This document shows positions 8,230-17,660 of a DNA stretch of 64,000 nucleotides, piece after piece. Origin of the DNA: Cellvibrio mixtus subsp. mixtus J3-8 (GTDB lineage: Bacteria > Pseudomonadota > Gammaproteobacteria > Pseudomonadales > Cellvibrionaceae); contig NZ_KN266207.1 in assembly GCF_000766945.1 (NCBI RefSeq), positions 699,290 through 763,289 on the forward strand, read 5' to 3'. Under the pieces are notes generated by a model, which was not told where the DNA came from, did not search any database, and was given only the letters and a program-made list of their open reading frames with translations. Every line of letters begins with the position of its first letter. The stretch's first letter is position 1. The translations under genes and the position numbers were made by a program.

Positions 8230-9732
8230 ATGAGCAACGAAATCAACTCAGCACAGCCAGATGCACAAGCACATGATGAAAATAAATTAATCGCGGAGCG
8301 CCGCCAGAAGCTGTCTACAATTCGTGAGAAGGGTAATGCATTCCCGAATGATTTCCGTCGCGGTGACAAGAGTGTTGATTTGCAGGCGCAATTCGGTGAA
8401 AAGACCAAAGAAGAATTGGAAGCGCTGAATCATGTTGTGAGTGTTGCTGGCCGTATCATGGCAAAACGTGGCCCTTTCATGGTTGTGCAAGATGGTGAGG
8501 GTTCAATCCAGTTGTATGCTGATAAAGCTGCACAGGAAGTAATTAAAGATAAATGGGGCTTGTGGGACATTGGCGATATCGTCGGTGTAAAAGGCGCATT
8601 GCACAAATCGGGTAAAGGTGATCTGTACGTCAACCTGGAAGAGTATCAATTGCTCACCAAATCCTTGCGTCCGCTGCCGGATAAATATCATGGCCTGAGC
8701 GACCAGGAAATTCGTTATCGCCAACGCTATGTGGATTTAATTGTAAATCCGGAAGTACGCGATACCTTTCGTTTGCGTTCGCAGTGCATCAGTTTTATTC
8801 GCAATTACATGATTGGTTCCGGCTTTATGGAAGTAGAAACACCAATGCTGCATGTCATTCCTGGTGGCGCATCAGCCAAGCCATTTATTACTCACCATAA
8901 TGCTTTGGATATGGATATGTTCCTGCGTATTGCACCGGAACTTTATTTGAAGCGTTTGGTGGTCGGTGGTTTTGAGCGTGTATTTGAAATTAATCGCAAC
9001 TTCCGCAACGAAGGCGTTTCAACCCGTCACAATCCTGAATTCACCATGATGGAATTTTATCAAGCCTATGCTGATTACAAAGACTTGATGGATTTGACTG
9101 AAGATTTACTGCGTAAGTTGTGCCTTGAAGTTACCGGCGGCACCGTATTGAAATATCAAACCAGTGAATATGATTTCGGTAAACCCTTTGCTCGTTTGTC
9201 GGTATTTGATTCTGTGTTGCAATACAACCCGCAAATTACTCGCGAGCAATTAAGCACTATTGAAGGTGCAACCAAAGCCGCTAAAGATTTGGGTATTGAA
9301 GTAAAAGATTCCTATGGCCTTGGCAAAATCCATATCGAAATTTTTGAAGAGACTGTTGAGCATAAACTCGATCAACCAACTTTCATCACCGAATATCCAA
9401 TCGAAGTATCGCCATTGGCGCGCCGCAACGATGAAAATCCGGCAGTGACGGATCGCTTTGAATTCTTTATCGGCGGCCGCGAATTAGCGAATGGCTTCTC
9501 CGAATTGAACGATGCTGAAGATCAAGCTGAACGTTTCATGCAGCAAGTGCGTGAAAAAGACGCGGGTGATGATGAAGCAATGCATTACGATGCAGATTTC
9601 GTGCGGGCATTGGAGTACGGTTTGCCGCCAACAGCAGGTGAGGGTATAGGTATTGATCGTTTGATTATGTTGTTTGCCAATGCACCATCGATTCGTGATG
9701 TATTGTTGTTTCCTCATATGAGACCTGAATAA
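8230..9732 (+). CDS. lysS: Lysyl-tRNA synthetase, class II
   Basis: It charges tRNA-Lys with lysine in the cytoplasm. The 500-residue product has the N-terminal OB-fold anticodon-binding domain (about residues 60-160) and a class II catalytic core. Motif 2 is visible as [20 protein letters not shown] and motif 3 as [11 protein letters not shown] near the C-terminus. The ATG at 8230 is chosen over a GTG 9 bases earlier because it gives the usual MS-N-E start and the GTGAAG stretch then serves as a weak ribosome site. It sits immediately downstream of prfB, the same order as in E. coli, so co-transcription is likely. Confidence 0.97.
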   Translation: MSNEINSAQPDAQAHDENKLIAERRQKLSTIREKGNAFPNDFRRGDKSVDLQAQFGEKTKEELEALNHVVSVAGRIMAKRGPFMVVQDGEGSIQLYADKAAQEVIKDKWGLWDIGDIVGVKGALHKSGKGDLYVNLEEYQLLTKSLRPLPDKYHGLSDQEIRYRQRYVDLIVNPEVRDTFRLRSQCISFIRNYMIGSGFMEVETPMLHVIPGGASAKPFITHHNALDMDMFLRIAPELYLKRLVVGGFERVFEINRNFRNEGVSTRHNPEFTMMEFYQAYADYKDLMDLTEDLLRKLCLEVTGGTVLKYQTSEYDFGKPFARLSVFDSVLQYNPQITREQLSTIEGATKAAKDLGIEVKDSYGLGKIHIEIFEETVEHKLDQPTFITEYPIEVSPLARRNDENPAVTDRFEFFIGGRELANGFSELNDAEDQAERFMQQVREKDAGDDEAMHYDADFVRALEYGLPPTAGEGIGIDRLIMLFANAPSIRDVLLFPHMRPE

Positions 9733-9751
9733 CATTTCGCGAGTGTGAGCA

Positions 9752-9781
9752 AAAATAGCGCCTGTTTGGCGCTATTTTTTT
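9752..9781 (+). terminator. Rho-independent terminator of lysS
   Basis: The stem AAAATAGCGCC / GGCGCTATTTT ends in a seven-T run, 19 bases after the lysS stop. Confidence 0.9.
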
Positions 9782-9782
9782 A

Positions 9783-10167
9783 TGCGCGCACTATTAAAGT
9801 GACACTTGGGATAAATCGAAGGTGATAGTTTTGTGCATATTCTTCTCGTGTGTGCAAAATAATGTGCCAATGCTCATTTCATTATCAAAAGGCTTGCATT
9901 GAGTAAAAGATGAACTTATTCTCTCTGCCTGTCGCTTGTCCTGAAGTATGTTTGTCCTCCCGCCTGTACCAAATTTTCCCTGAAGTTAAAGTGTTGTAAT
10001 TGTTTTCGGGGATTTAGTGCTTGCAAATGACAACGTTGACAATCGCTGCCCGGCGAGTATTTAAAGGATCATCCACATGCAAATACCAGCGACGGTGAGA
10101 GAGTTTGCTGCTATTCGCCACACACCCATTTCCTTAACTAATGATAATGAAAGGATAGGTAACTTCG
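9783..10167 (+). promoter_or_regulatory. Long upstream region of the chitinase gene with a LacI-type palindrome
   Basis: This 385-base stretch contains no supported gene. At 10028-10041 it has TGACAACGTTGACA, a near-perfect palindrome around a central CG of the sort bound by LacI-family repressors, about 125 bases before the chitinase start. The size of the region suggests regulated expression. The operator call is inference. Confidence 0.4.
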
Positions 10168-11820
10168 ATGAAGAAAATAATTTCACTGGGAGCGCTGCTT
10201 GGCGTATCCCTGTTATCAACAGAAGTATTTGCAGTAAATTGCACTGGCTTGCCACAATGGAACAGCGCCAGTGTTTATACCCAGGGAACCAAGGTGCAGC
10301 ATAATAATCGCGGTTACACCGCTGCTTATTGGACACAAAATAATAATCCAACAAACTTTTCCGGCCCGTGGCAGCAGTGGGTTGATAATGGTGCGTGTGA
10401 TAGCGTGAGCTCAAGCACCCCAAGTTCAGTTGCACCGGGCAGCTCATCTCGTCCTAGCTCCAGTTCGGTTGCACCGAGCAGCACTCCCTCATCCAGCTCC
10501 GTATCATCTGTAAGCTCCAATGGTGGTGTGTGTGCAAGTTATGTCGCCGGAAACAGTTATAGTCTTGGTGCGGTAGTCACTAATGCTGGCGGTGTTTACA
10601 CCTGTACGGTCCCGGGCTGGTGTTCATCAACCGCGACCTGGGCCTATGCGCCAGGCACAGGAACTTATTGGCAACAAGCCTGGAGTGTTGGTGGTAACTG
10701 TGCTGGTGTTAGTTCATCCAGCGTAGCAACATCGCGCTCAAGCTCTTCAGTGCCTAGCAGTATTCCTTCGTCTTCGTCTCGCTCAAGTGCTTCTTCTATC
10801 AGCAGTGTCTCTTCTTTCAGCAGCAGTTCAGTAGCTCCAAGTGGTAATGAATTGGTTGGTTATTGGGAAAACTGGCATTGGCCATTAGAGGAAATGACGA
10901 CAATTCCGAACTACACCGTGTTGAATATTTCTTTCCCGAGAATTAATGCGGACGGTTCGATTTTCCTGGGTAACGAAGGTGGGTATCAAAATAACCCGAC
11001 CGCACAACAGATTGCTGCTGCAAAAGCGCAAGGCAAAAAAGTGTTGTTGTCGATTGGTGGTGCTAATGCAACCTTCGTTCTGAATAACCAAACCCAAGAA
11101 GATAATTTTGTAAATTCATTCATTGCGATTAAAGATCAATTTGGTTTGGATGGTATTGATATTGATACCGAAAAAGGTCTGCATACCAATCCAAACGCGC
11201 AAATTAATCTGACCAGCCCTCAATATTCAGCGGATTACCTGGCTCGTGCGATTAAGCGTTTGAAGGCACGTTATGGCTCAAGCTTCTTGTTGACCATGGC
11301 TCCGGAGACTGCACATACCATTGGTGCAAACCTGGCAGGTAACTGGTTGGGCCAATACAACTGGGGCGTGTATTTGCCATTGATTAATGCACTGCGTGAT
11401 GACATCAGCTGGATTCAAATGCAGTACTACAACACTGGCTCAATGCCTGGTAAAAATGGCCAGTTCTACAACTCGGCTACACAAGATGGTTTGGTTGCCT
11501 GGACTGAAGCATTAATTGAAGGCTTCCAAATCGGTAGTACCGGTGTAAGTTATCTCGGTTTGCCGTCCAATAAAATCATCATCGGTTTACCGGCATCTTC
11601 TGCACCAACGGCAGCGGGTAGCGGTTACACCAACCCGACAGTAGTGAAGGCTGCTGTGCGTTGCTTGCGTTCCGGTGATTGCGGCAGCGGTTACAAACCT
11701 GCCAAAACTTATCCGGATTTGCGCGGACTGATGGCGTGGTCTACCTATGAGGATTATTTGACTGGCTATGCATTCTCTAATGCTGTTAGAGCATGTGCGC
11801 TGAACAATCAATGTAACTAA
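10168..11820 (+). CDS. Secreted GH18 chitinase with two carbohydrate-binding modules
   Basis: It hydrolyses chitin outside the cell. A Sec signal peptide occupies residues 1-22. A CBM5/12-like module (23-77, Trp/Tyr-rich, ending WVDNGAC) is followed by a Ser-rich linker (78-120). A second cysteine-containing module with a CBM-like pattern (121-178) and another Ser-rich linker (179-226) come next. The GH18 barrel runs from 227 to 550. The catalytic motif DxxDxDxE is DGIDIDTE at 328-335, with Glu335 the acid/base, and the upstream strand LLSIGGAN is present. Poly-serine linkers are typical of Cellvibrio-group polysaccharidases. It is monocistronic between two terminators. The identity of the second module is less sure than that of the first. 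Confidence 0.95.
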   Translation: MKKIISLGALLGVSLLSTEVFAVNCTGLPQWNSASVYTQGTKVQHNNRGYTAAYWTQNNNPTNFSGPWQQWVDNGACDSVSSSTPSSVAPGSSSRPSSSSVAPSSTPSSSSVSSVSSNGGVCASYVAGNSYSLGAVVTNAGGVYTCTVPGWCSSTATWAYAPGTGTYWQQAWSVGGNCAGVSSSSVATSRSSSSVPSSIPSSSSRSSASSISSVSSFSSSSVAPSGNELVGYWENWHWPLEEMTTIPNYTVLNISFPRINADGSIFLGNEGGYQNNPTAQQIAAAKAQGKKVLLSIGGANATFVLNNQTQEDNFVNSFIAIKDQFGLDGIDIDTEKGLHTNPNAQINLTSPQYSADYLARAIKRLKARYGSSFLLTMAPETAHTIGANLAGNWLGQYNWGVYLPLINALRDDISWIQMQYYNTGSMPGKNGQFYNSATQDGLVAWTEALIEGFQIGSTGVSYLGLPSNKIIIGLPASSAPTAAGSGYTNPTVVKAAVRCLRSGDCGSGYKPAKTYPDLRGLMAWSTYEDYLTGYAFSNAVRACALNNQCN

Positions 11821-11855
11821 CTAACTAACTAAATAAGTAAGTTATTTGATCAATG

Positions 11856-11892
11856 AAAATCCCCGTCGATCCCATCGGCGGGGATTTTTTTT
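11856..11892 (+). terminator. Rho-independent terminator of the chitinase gene
   Basis: A 15-base stem (AAAATCCCCGTCGAT against ATCGGCGGGGATTTT, one G-T pair) with a three-base loop and a T-run. Just before it is a CTAA tetranucleotide repeat (11816-11832) spanning the stop codon. The hairpin also lies just past the end of the convergent DUF418 gene. Confidence 0.92.
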
Positions 11893-11901
11893 GGTAAAAA
11901 T

Positions 11902-13143
11902 TTATTCCATTGTTAATCGCGGGGGCACTGACCTCACCAGGGGTTTCCATTTTAAATCAGTTGCTGATCGCCATAACCATTCTATCGGACCGTAACTGAA
12001 ATAGGTTAGCCACCAACGACAAACAAAAATTTGTAACGCAAAAATCGCAATGCACAGGAGCGCGTTTTGCGCGGGACTTGTTACGGTAAATAAACCGAAG
12101 CCAATATTAAAGAATAAAAATACACCGATAATCGATTGGCTTAGATAAACACTCAGTGCCATTTTCCCCACACTAGCCAATGGTGTTAATCGAGTTTCCC
12201 ATTTGGGCTTTAGCATTAGCAGGCTAATACCAGTGATATAAACCAGCGTAAGGCTGGCATTGAAAAACTCCAGGATAAATCCACCGAGCCATCCTGCAAC
12301 CGGTGTTTCCTGAAAATCTATCTTCAATAAAAGTGTACTTAAGCCAAGGATAATTCCGGCAAGTAATGCAATAGTTAATATCCAGCTACTTTTTTTCAAA
12401 ACCTGTTTAAAAAGTATTTGATGCTGGTCGATACTGGCAAACCAACGCATGCGCCCGGCAAGCATTCCCAACAAAAAGAATCCAAAAGTAATAAGGCCTC
12501 GCCCGCTGTTGATTTGGTAATTTAATTTTTCAGTTATGGCATGAATGTTGTGCTGGATTATGTGGGCAAGGTTGCCATTTTTTATTACGTCATAATAAGC
12601 CGCGCCAGCGACTTTATTATCTTCCTGAATTAACTGCAGTTGGTCGCGAAAAATAATTGAAATTAATTCCGCGCATTTCGTAGGAATGTTTAATGCCAGC
12701 AACGAGCCTACAACCAATAGGGTTTTGTTGCTTAAATTGCGACAAAACAGCAACAAAAATCCGAGTGGAACGTAAATCGATAAAATATCAGCGCGCCAGA
12801 AAATATGGTGCAGCACACCTATGATGCCAAGTATCGCCAGCCGCCAGCCAAAGCGCAGGACAACAGACTGGTGGCGTTTTTCCAGCTTATCTATCTGGAT
12901 ATAAAAACTTAAACCAAACAGGAATGAAAAAATGGCAAAGAATTTACTGATGATAAAAATCATGTAAATTCCTATCGCAATGCCGCTGCCTGCATCTTTG
13001 TAAAGTTGATAGGTTGCTTCCGGTAGCGGGCCACCGGCGTACCAAAAAATCATATGCGCATAGAGAATTCCAAACAGTGCAAATCCTCTGAGTACATCCA
13101 GAGTGACAATCCGCTCGGATCCTGGATTAAACGGCAGGCTCAT
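11902..13143 (-). CDS. DUF418 family membrane protein (YeiB-like)
   Basis: This 413-residue polytopic inner-membrane protein has the family opening RIVTLDVLRGFALFGILYAHM and the family end pattern with WxxxFxYGPIEWLWR. I count roughly ten hydrophobic segments. The start is set at 13143, where AAAGGATT lies 6-8 bases upstream; a longer frame beginning at 13209 has no ribosome site. The function of DUF418 proteins is unknown; acyltransferase-like membrane roles have been suggested for the wider group. It is a lone gene, convergent with the chitinase. A palindrome ATAACGTTAT (13173-13182) in its upstream region could be an operator. Confidence 0.88.
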   Translation of the reverse strand: MSLPFNPGSERIVTLDVLRGFALFGILYAHMIFWYAGGPLPEATYQLYKDAGSGIAIGIYMIFIISKFFAIFSFLFGLSFYIQIDKLEKRHQSVVLRFGWRLAILGIIGVLHHIFWRADILSIYVPLGFLLLFCRNLSNKTLLVVGSLLALNIPTKCAELISIIFRDQLQLIQEDNKVAGAAYYDVIKNGNLAHIIQHNIHAITEKLNYQINSGRGLITFGFFLLGMLAGRMRWFASIDQHQILFKQVLKKSSWILTIALLAGIILGLSTLLLKIDFQETPVAGWLGGFILEFFNASLTLVYITGISLLMLKPKWETRLTPLASVGKMALSVYLSQSIIGVFLFFNIGFGLFTVTSPAQNALLCIAIFALQIFVCRWWLTYFSYGPIEWLWRSATDLKWKPLVRSVPPRLTME

Positions 13144-13172
13144 AAATAATCCTTTAATCTGGTGAGTAAGTG

Positions 13173-13182
13173 ATAACGTTAT
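13173..13182. promoter_or_regulatory. ATAACGTTAT palindrome upstream of the DUF418 gene
   Basis: A ten-base perfect palindrome with a central CG lies 30 bases before the start codon. It resembles the half-site symmetry of LacI/GntR operators, but a palindrome this short can arise by chance. Confidence 0.25.
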
Positions 13183-13239
13183 TTTTATATGGGATGCAAC
13201 AATCCACACAGTAGGTTCGACAACCTTTATATTTTTGTG

Positions 13240-14079
13240 CTAACAGTTTTGCAAATGCAATTCCCGGGGAAGTTCTAAACAAATTTGTTGTTTACTAATA
13301 GGGCAGCGAAACGCCAGTTTATACGCAAGCAGCTGTAGCGGTGTTTTGCTGGCGGTGCCGTAAATCCTGTCTCCAATAATCGGGTGGCCAATCCCTGATA
13401 AATGACGGCGGATTTGATGTTTACGACCTGTTTCAATTAATACTTCTACCAATGTCGTTAAATGGTCATCGCTGGTTGCTAGTGTATTGACGATACTGAC
13501 AGATTCTTTTCCATCCAGAGGCTGGTCAATTCGCAAATTATTGGCGATCAATTCGCCGATTATTCGTGCCTGATAATATTTGTTCAAATCGCGCGATTGG
13601 AATAATTGTGAAAGCAGGGCAGCTGCTTGTGAATCATGGGCAATCATCATCAACCCTGCAGCATCTGCATCTAATCGGTGGATAAGAAAACATTCGCGAT
13701 TGCGTTCAAGCTCAACCCAGCGCAATAAACTGCAATGATCTCCCCATTGTGATCCCTGCGCTAACATCCCGTGAGGTTTATACCAGATGCTGTAGCGCCG
13801 CTGGTCAGCCATCAATTGGCCTGCAGGCGGGATGCGGGCAAGTACTTGTTCGTCGTAATAGAGTTGCACGCGTGTGCCTTTGGGTAAATCTTTAGTGGCG
13901 CGGCGCAAGCGTACCTGCTTGCCCTTGAAGGTCCACCAGCATGCACCTTTATTCATTGCATCCTTGATGCGCGCCTTGGGTAAGCCGGTTTTTTCGGCGA
14001 GAAAATCTACCGCGGTTTGCGTAGAAGTCGTGGTTGTAAAATCAAAAGTGCTTGGCATTTTGGTAAACTGCGATCCCAT
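13240..14079 (-). CDS. RluA-family pseudouridine synthase
   Basis: It isomerises a uridine in rRNA or tRNA. The 279-residue protein has an N-terminal S4-like part (about 20-80, KTGLPKARIKDAMNKG ... GTRVQLYYDEQ) and the catalytic core with HRLDADAAGLMMIA, in which the Asp of HRLD is the nucleophile. The later TGRKHQIRRHL matches the conserved RxHQIR element. Which base it modifies cannot be told; it is closest in look to the RluA/RluC/TruC group. The start could be 14079 or the ATG at 14058; neither has a clear ribosome site. It diverges from yaeQ with only 31 bases between starts, so their promoters must overlap. Confidence 0.9.
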   Translation of the reverse strand: MGSQFTKMPSTFDFTTTTSTQTAVDFLAEKTGLPKARIKDAMNKGACWWTFKGKQVRLRRATKDLPKGTRVQLYYDEQVLARIPPAGQLMADQRRYSIWYKPHGMLAQGSQWGDHCSLLRWVELERNRECFLIHRLDADAAGLMMIAHDSQAAALLSQLFQSRDLNKYYQARIIGELIANNLRIDQPLDGKESVSIVNTLATSDDHLTTLVEVLIETGRKHQIRRHLSGIGHPIIGDRIYGTASKTPLQLLAYKLAFRCPISKQQICLELPRELHLQNC

Positions 14080-14110
14080 TTGAAAAGCTGACTAGTAGCG
14101 CGAGGCATTT

Positions 14111-14644
14111 GTGGCCGAAAAAGCAACAATTTATAAAGCAAACCTGACCCTGTCGGATATGGATCGCAATGTCTATGGCGATTTCAATTTGACTATCGCC
14201 TTGCATCCATCCGAAACCGTCGAGCGCATGATGGTGCGCATTCTAGCCTTTTGTTATCGCGCTGCGGAGAATTTAGCCTTTACCAAAGGGCTTTCTTCCA
14301 TGGAGGAGCCGGATTTATGGCTCAAGCACGATAACGGCACTATTTTGGAATGGATTGAAGTAGGGCAGCCCGCACCCGATCGCTTGAAGAAAGCGTCTGG
14401 CCAATCGCAAGCTGTAAAAGTATTTAGTTATGGGCGTGGAATGGATGTCTGGTGGAAAAGTAATGCTGCTGCGATTCGCGCCTTACCCAAAGTGGAAATT
14501 CATTCTTTTGCTGCCGATGAATTGCAACAATTGGTTTCGCTTGCAGATAAAACCATGAACCTTACGGTGACCATTACCGAAACGATTGCCTATATTTCGT
14601 CGGCCACTGAAAACCTCACTATTCATTTGCGCGAGATGGAGTAA
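14111..14644 (+). CDS. yaeQ: YaeQ family protein
   Basis: This 177-residue protein matches YaeQ along its length (opening KATIYKANLTLSDMDRNVY, then MVRILAFCYRAAENLAFTKGLS, and IEVGQPAPDRLKKAS). The family adopts a PD-(D/E)XK nuclease-like fold; E. coli YaeQ has been linked to suppression of RfaH loss, but its activity is unproven. The start is GTG at 14111 with CGAGG about 6 bases upstream. The stop is 5 bases from the next gene, so it is coupled to the chaperedoxin gene. Confidence 0.93.
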   Translation: MAEKATIYKANLTLSDMDRNVYGDFNLTIALHPSETVERMMVRILAFCYRAAENLAFTKGLSSMEEPDLWLKHDNGTILEWIEVGQPAPDRLKKASGQSQAVKVFSYGRGMDVWWKSNAAAIRALPKVEIHSFAADELQQLVSLADKTMNLTVTITETIAYISSATENLTIHLREME

Positions 14645-14649
14645 CGATC

Positions 14650-15531
14650 ATGATAAACAATGCAAATGCCCAGCAAGCTTTTATTGTTGATATCACGCTG
14701 GAAAATGCCCAGCAGTATTTAATTGAAGAATCTTTCCAACGCCCGGTAGTTATTGATTTCTGGGCAGATTGGTGTGCGCCGTGTAAAAATTTAATGCCGA
14801 TTCTGGAGCAGCTTGCCAATGAATATGCCGGTGCATTTTTATTGGCAAAAGTAAATGCAGATGACCCGCAGACACAAATGATCAGTGCGCAATTTGGTGT
14901 GCGCAGTTTGCCAACGGTAATGATTATGAAGGACGGGCAGCCAGTAGATGGTTTTGCCGGCGCATTACCGGAAGTGCAAGTGCGTGAAGTCCTGGCCAAA
15001 TATTTGCCGAAACCCTGGGAGGCACCCTTGGCCCAGGCTAACGCATTTATTGCAGAGAATAATTTTACCGATGCGCTGCCATTGTTGCGCAAGGCTTACG
15101 AAGTTTCTGGCGAGTTGCCATCCATTAATTTGCTGATCGCGCAATGTTACCTTGAGTTGAATCGCATCGATAATGCAGAAGTAATTTTATCTACGATCAA
15201 AATGGCTGATCAGGATGCGCTTTACGAACAATTGCAATCGCGCATTGAACTAATGAAGCAGGCTGCAAAAACTCCCGAGCTGGTCGCGCTGGAAGCTGCG
15301 CATTTACAAACACCTGATGATTTGCAAATACGTTACGAACTGGCGTTGCAATATCATCAAGAAGCCCAGCATCGCCAGGCATTGGACCACTTGCTATATG
15401 TCTTACGTAAAGACCGCAACTTTGCTGAAGGAGAGGCTCGTAAAACCTTTAATGGCATTCTTACTGCGCTGGGAAAGGGCGATCCGCTGGCGATTGAGTT
15501 TCAACGCAAGTTATTTACGTTGCTTTACTAG
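14650..15531 (+). CDS. cnoX: Thioredoxin-TPR chaperedoxin (CnoX/YbbN-like)
   Basis: The first 115 residues are a thioredoxin domain and the remaining 180 are TPR-like helical repeats, the architecture of CnoX (YbbN). CnoX holds proteins damaged by hypochlorous acid and passes them to chaperones. The active-site motif is WCAPCK with both Cys42 and Cys45, whereas E. coli CnoX has lost one cysteine. This version may therefore keep thiol-disulphide activity as well. The cis-Pro segment RSLPTVMIMKDG is intact. Length 293 is close to E. coli's 284. It is translated just behind yaeQ. Confidence 0.92.
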   Translation: MINNANAQQAFIVDITLENAQQYLIEESFQRPVVIDFWADWCAPCKNLMPILEQLANEYAGAFLLAKVNADDPQTQMISAQFGVRSLPTVMIMKDGQPVDGFAGALPEVQVREVLAKYLPKPWEAPLAQANAFIAENNFTDALPLLRKAYEVSGELPSINLLIAQCYLELNRIDNAEVILSTIKMADQDALYEQLQSRIELMKQAAKTPELVALEAAHLQTPDDLQIRYELALQYHQEAQHRQALDHLLYVLRKDRNFAEGEARKTFNGILTALGKGDPLAIEFQRKLFTLLY

Positions 15532-15695
15532 GTTTTACCCCGCAGTAAATGGTCGATGGAACTAAAAGCCGTTACACTGCCAGGGTATGTAAAAACGGGT
15601 GAGTTCATTAAGCCCGTTGCAACCATTTGCCTAAGGGCAATTCAGTTTTCCTGGTGCCTGCCAAAGGCGCCGGTGCCAGAGGGCCAAGATCCACA

Positions 15696-16634
15696 ATGTA
15701 TAAACGCTATTCCCTGATTGCACTCCTGAGCCTTTGCGTGGCCTTCGTGGGATGTGGCAAAGACAATCAGGACCTGTCTGAACTTCCTGCATTTTGCAAA
15801 CAGGAAAAGGGGAAGTTATATCTAAAGCAGGGTTCCCTGCGCATGGAAATCATGCCGGATGTAGCCGGTAGAGTCTCTTCGTTGAAATATGATGGGCATG
15901 AAATCCTGGTGCCTATTGTCGATTTTGACAAGAATACCGATTGGGGCACCGTGCTCTGGTCCAGCCCGCAAGCCGAATGGCAGTGGCCGCCAATTGATGT
16001 GCTGGATAGCAAGCCGTATAAGCTCAGCGTGAAGGGCGACCGCGTTACGCTCACCAGTGAAATAGATCCGAAAACCGGTTACCAATTCAGCAAGACCTAC
16101 ATGCCCGCCGGCGAAGATCGCATTGCAGTCACCTACCGGATATTTAATCATTCAAAGCACGAAAAAAGCGTTGCGCCGCTGGAGGTAACGCGTTTGCCTT
16201 CATCGGGAACTTTATTTTATCCGCGCGGTGATACTGACCCTATCAGCGGAATTTTTTATCCGCTCGATGTACAAACCATTGATGAATTAACCTGGTTTGA
16301 CTACGACAAGAAAAAAATTCGTACGGATCACCACAAAATTATGCAGGACGGAAAAGAAGGCTGGGTTGCCTACATCGACAAAGGTTATTTGTTGATGAAA
16401 GAATTTGTGGATAATCCGCCTTCTGCGATTGCTGAAGGTGAGCGTGAAATAGAAATATTTGCTCACGTAGAGCACGTTTTTATTGAAATGAAACAGCAGG
16501 GTGCTGCAGTCAACCTGAATACTGGCGAGCATTTGGAGTGGACAGTGATCTGGCATGTGAAAAAACTGCCGGATGAATTAGTGCGGAATCCTGAGCCGCA
16601 TGCGTTGGCTGATTTTGCGCGCAGCCTGTTATAA
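15696..16634 (+). CDS. Lipoprotein with a DUF4380-like domain
   Basis: The 312-residue protein begins MYKRYSLIALLSLCVAFVGC, a type II signal peptide with lipobox FVGC, so it should be lipid-anchored. The start at 15696 is chosen because it places this signal at the N-terminus; the upstream extension is Gly/Ala-rich and not signal-like. The body is a beta-rich fold with GRVSSLKYDGHEIL and LEWTVIWHVKKLP. It resembles DUF4380 proteins, which are related in fold to carbohydrate mutarotases. It stands alone. The family name is a tentative reading. Confidence 0.65.
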   Translation: MYKRYSLIALLSLCVAFVGCGKDNQDLSELPAFCKQEKGKLYLKQGSLRMEIMPDVAGRVSSLKYDGHEILVPIVDFDKNTDWGTVLWSSPQAEWQWPPIDVLDSKPYKLSVKGDRVTLTSEIDPKTGYQFSKTYMPAGEDRIAVTYRIFNHSKHEKSVAPLEVTRLPSSGTLFYPRGDTDPISGIFYPLDVQTIDELTWFDYDKKKIRTDHHKIMQDGKEGWVAYIDKGYLLMKEFVDNPPSAIAEGEREIEIFAHVEHVFIEMKQQGAAVNLNTGEHLEWTVIWHVKKLPDELVRNPEPHALADFARSLL

Positions 16635-16656
16635 GTTGGATTAATGAATTTGAATT

Positions 16657-16689
16657 AAAAAAAATCGCCGTTTAGCGGCGATTTTTTTT
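16657..16689. terminator. Bidirectional terminator between lipoprotein gene and ylqF
   Basis: AAAAAAAATCGCCG-TTTAG-CGGCGATTTTTTTT forms a symmetric hairpin with a run of T on either strand. Its right arm contains the last codons and stop of ylqF. Confidence 0.9.
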
Positions 16690-17610
16690 AGTTTTAAGTT
16701 TGCGAACCCGATCAGCTTCTTCTTTCTCCATGCGCTTTTTTTCATCGTCAGCTTTGGCCCGGGCAACTTCCTCTTGCGTCATTTCCGGTGTTTCCCAACT
16801 AATCTGCCCAAGTAACCCTGAGCGCAATTCGTTAATTAATAATGACGATACTTTCTGGATTTCCACGCCGCCGCCTTTGCGGGTGCAGCCGCGCTTAATG
16901 CCGATTGCCTCCAATAACTCAAGGTCGGTTTCTGGTAATTCGGTTAACCCGTAACGTGCTTTTATGGCATCAGGATAGGCTTTTAATAAGTATTCTGCAG
17001 CGTAAAGTGCGATATCGGCATAATCAAAAACGGTGTCTTTAATTGCACCGGTAATCGCCAGGCGATAACCACAAGACGGTGGTGATAACTTGGGCCATAA
17101 AAATCCGGGTGTGTCAGTTAGCAAGATTCCGTTTTCCAATTTTATTTTTTGCTGCGCTTTAGTTACGCCGGCCTCATTGCCGGTTTTGGCGATAACGCGG
17201 CCGGCGAGGGTATTGATAATGGTGGATTTACCCACATTGGGAATCCCCATAATCATCGCTCGCGCAGGACGAACTTCTTTCTGGCGTTCACTTACCAGAT
17301 TCATACAGACACTTAATAAATTACGAATTTGATCCGGGCGTTGCTGGCTGACGGGCAGGGCTTTCACGCCTTTCTCCGTTTCCATTTTTTCTATCCACAA
17401 AGCAGTAATTTGGGGATCGGCAAGATCGGCTTTGTTGAGCAATTTGATTAAGGGAGTATCGCCACGCAAGCTGGGAACCAGCGGGTTTTCGCTGGAAAAG
17501 GGTATACGTGCATCGATCACTTCAATAACCACATCCACGTGGGGCATGACTTCCGCAATTTCTTTGCGGGCCTTGTGCATATGGCCGGGGAACCAGTTAA
17601 TTGTTGACAT
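16672..17610 (-). CDS. ylqF: Ribosome biogenesis GTPase YlqF/RbgA
   Basis: This circularly permuted GTPase assists late maturation of the large ribosomal subunit. The G motifs come in permuted order: NKAD (59-62, G4) precedes GIPNVGKST (122-130, G1) and DTPG (166-169, G3). The N-terminus INWFPGHMHKARKEI is the family signature. The product is 312 residues, with a Lys/Arg/Glu-rich tail. Its stop codon lies within the bidirectional terminator. A gene of unknown function lies 50 bases upstream on the same strand and may share the transcript. Confidence 0.95.
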   Translation of the reverse strand: MSTINWFPGHMHKARKEIAEVMPHVDVVIEVIDARIPFSSENPLVPSLRGDTPLIKLLNKADLADPQITALWIEKMETEKGVKALPVSQQRPDQIRNLLSVCMNLVSERQKEVRPARAMIMGIPNVGKSTIINTLAGRVIAKTGNEAGVTKAQQKIKLENGILLTDTPGFLWPKLSPPSCGYRLAITGAIKDTVFDYADIALYAAEYLLKAYPDAIKARYGLTELPETDLELLEAIGIKRGCTRKGGGVEIQKVSSLLINELRSGLLGQISWETPEMTQEEVARAKADDEKKRMEKEEADRVRKLKTKKNRR

Positions 17611-17660
17611 GGAATACCTGAAAGCAAAATCAGTAAATGAAGCGGGAATTAATAGCGCAA

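Noticed and set aside
10077-10304. 75-codon frame overlapping the chitinase start
   Set aside because: Runs out of frame into the signal-peptide region of a clear gene and shows no protein-like pattern.
10390-10850. Repeated AGCTCA/TCAAGC-like units in the chitinase gene, at first glance a repeat array
   Set aside because: They encode the Ser-rich linkers, are irregular and have no constant repeat/spacer pattern, so not a CRISPR array.
15594-15618. AACGGG / CCCGTT hairpin after the CnoX gene
   Set aside because: Six-base stem with a 13-base loop and no T-run; too weak to call a terminator.
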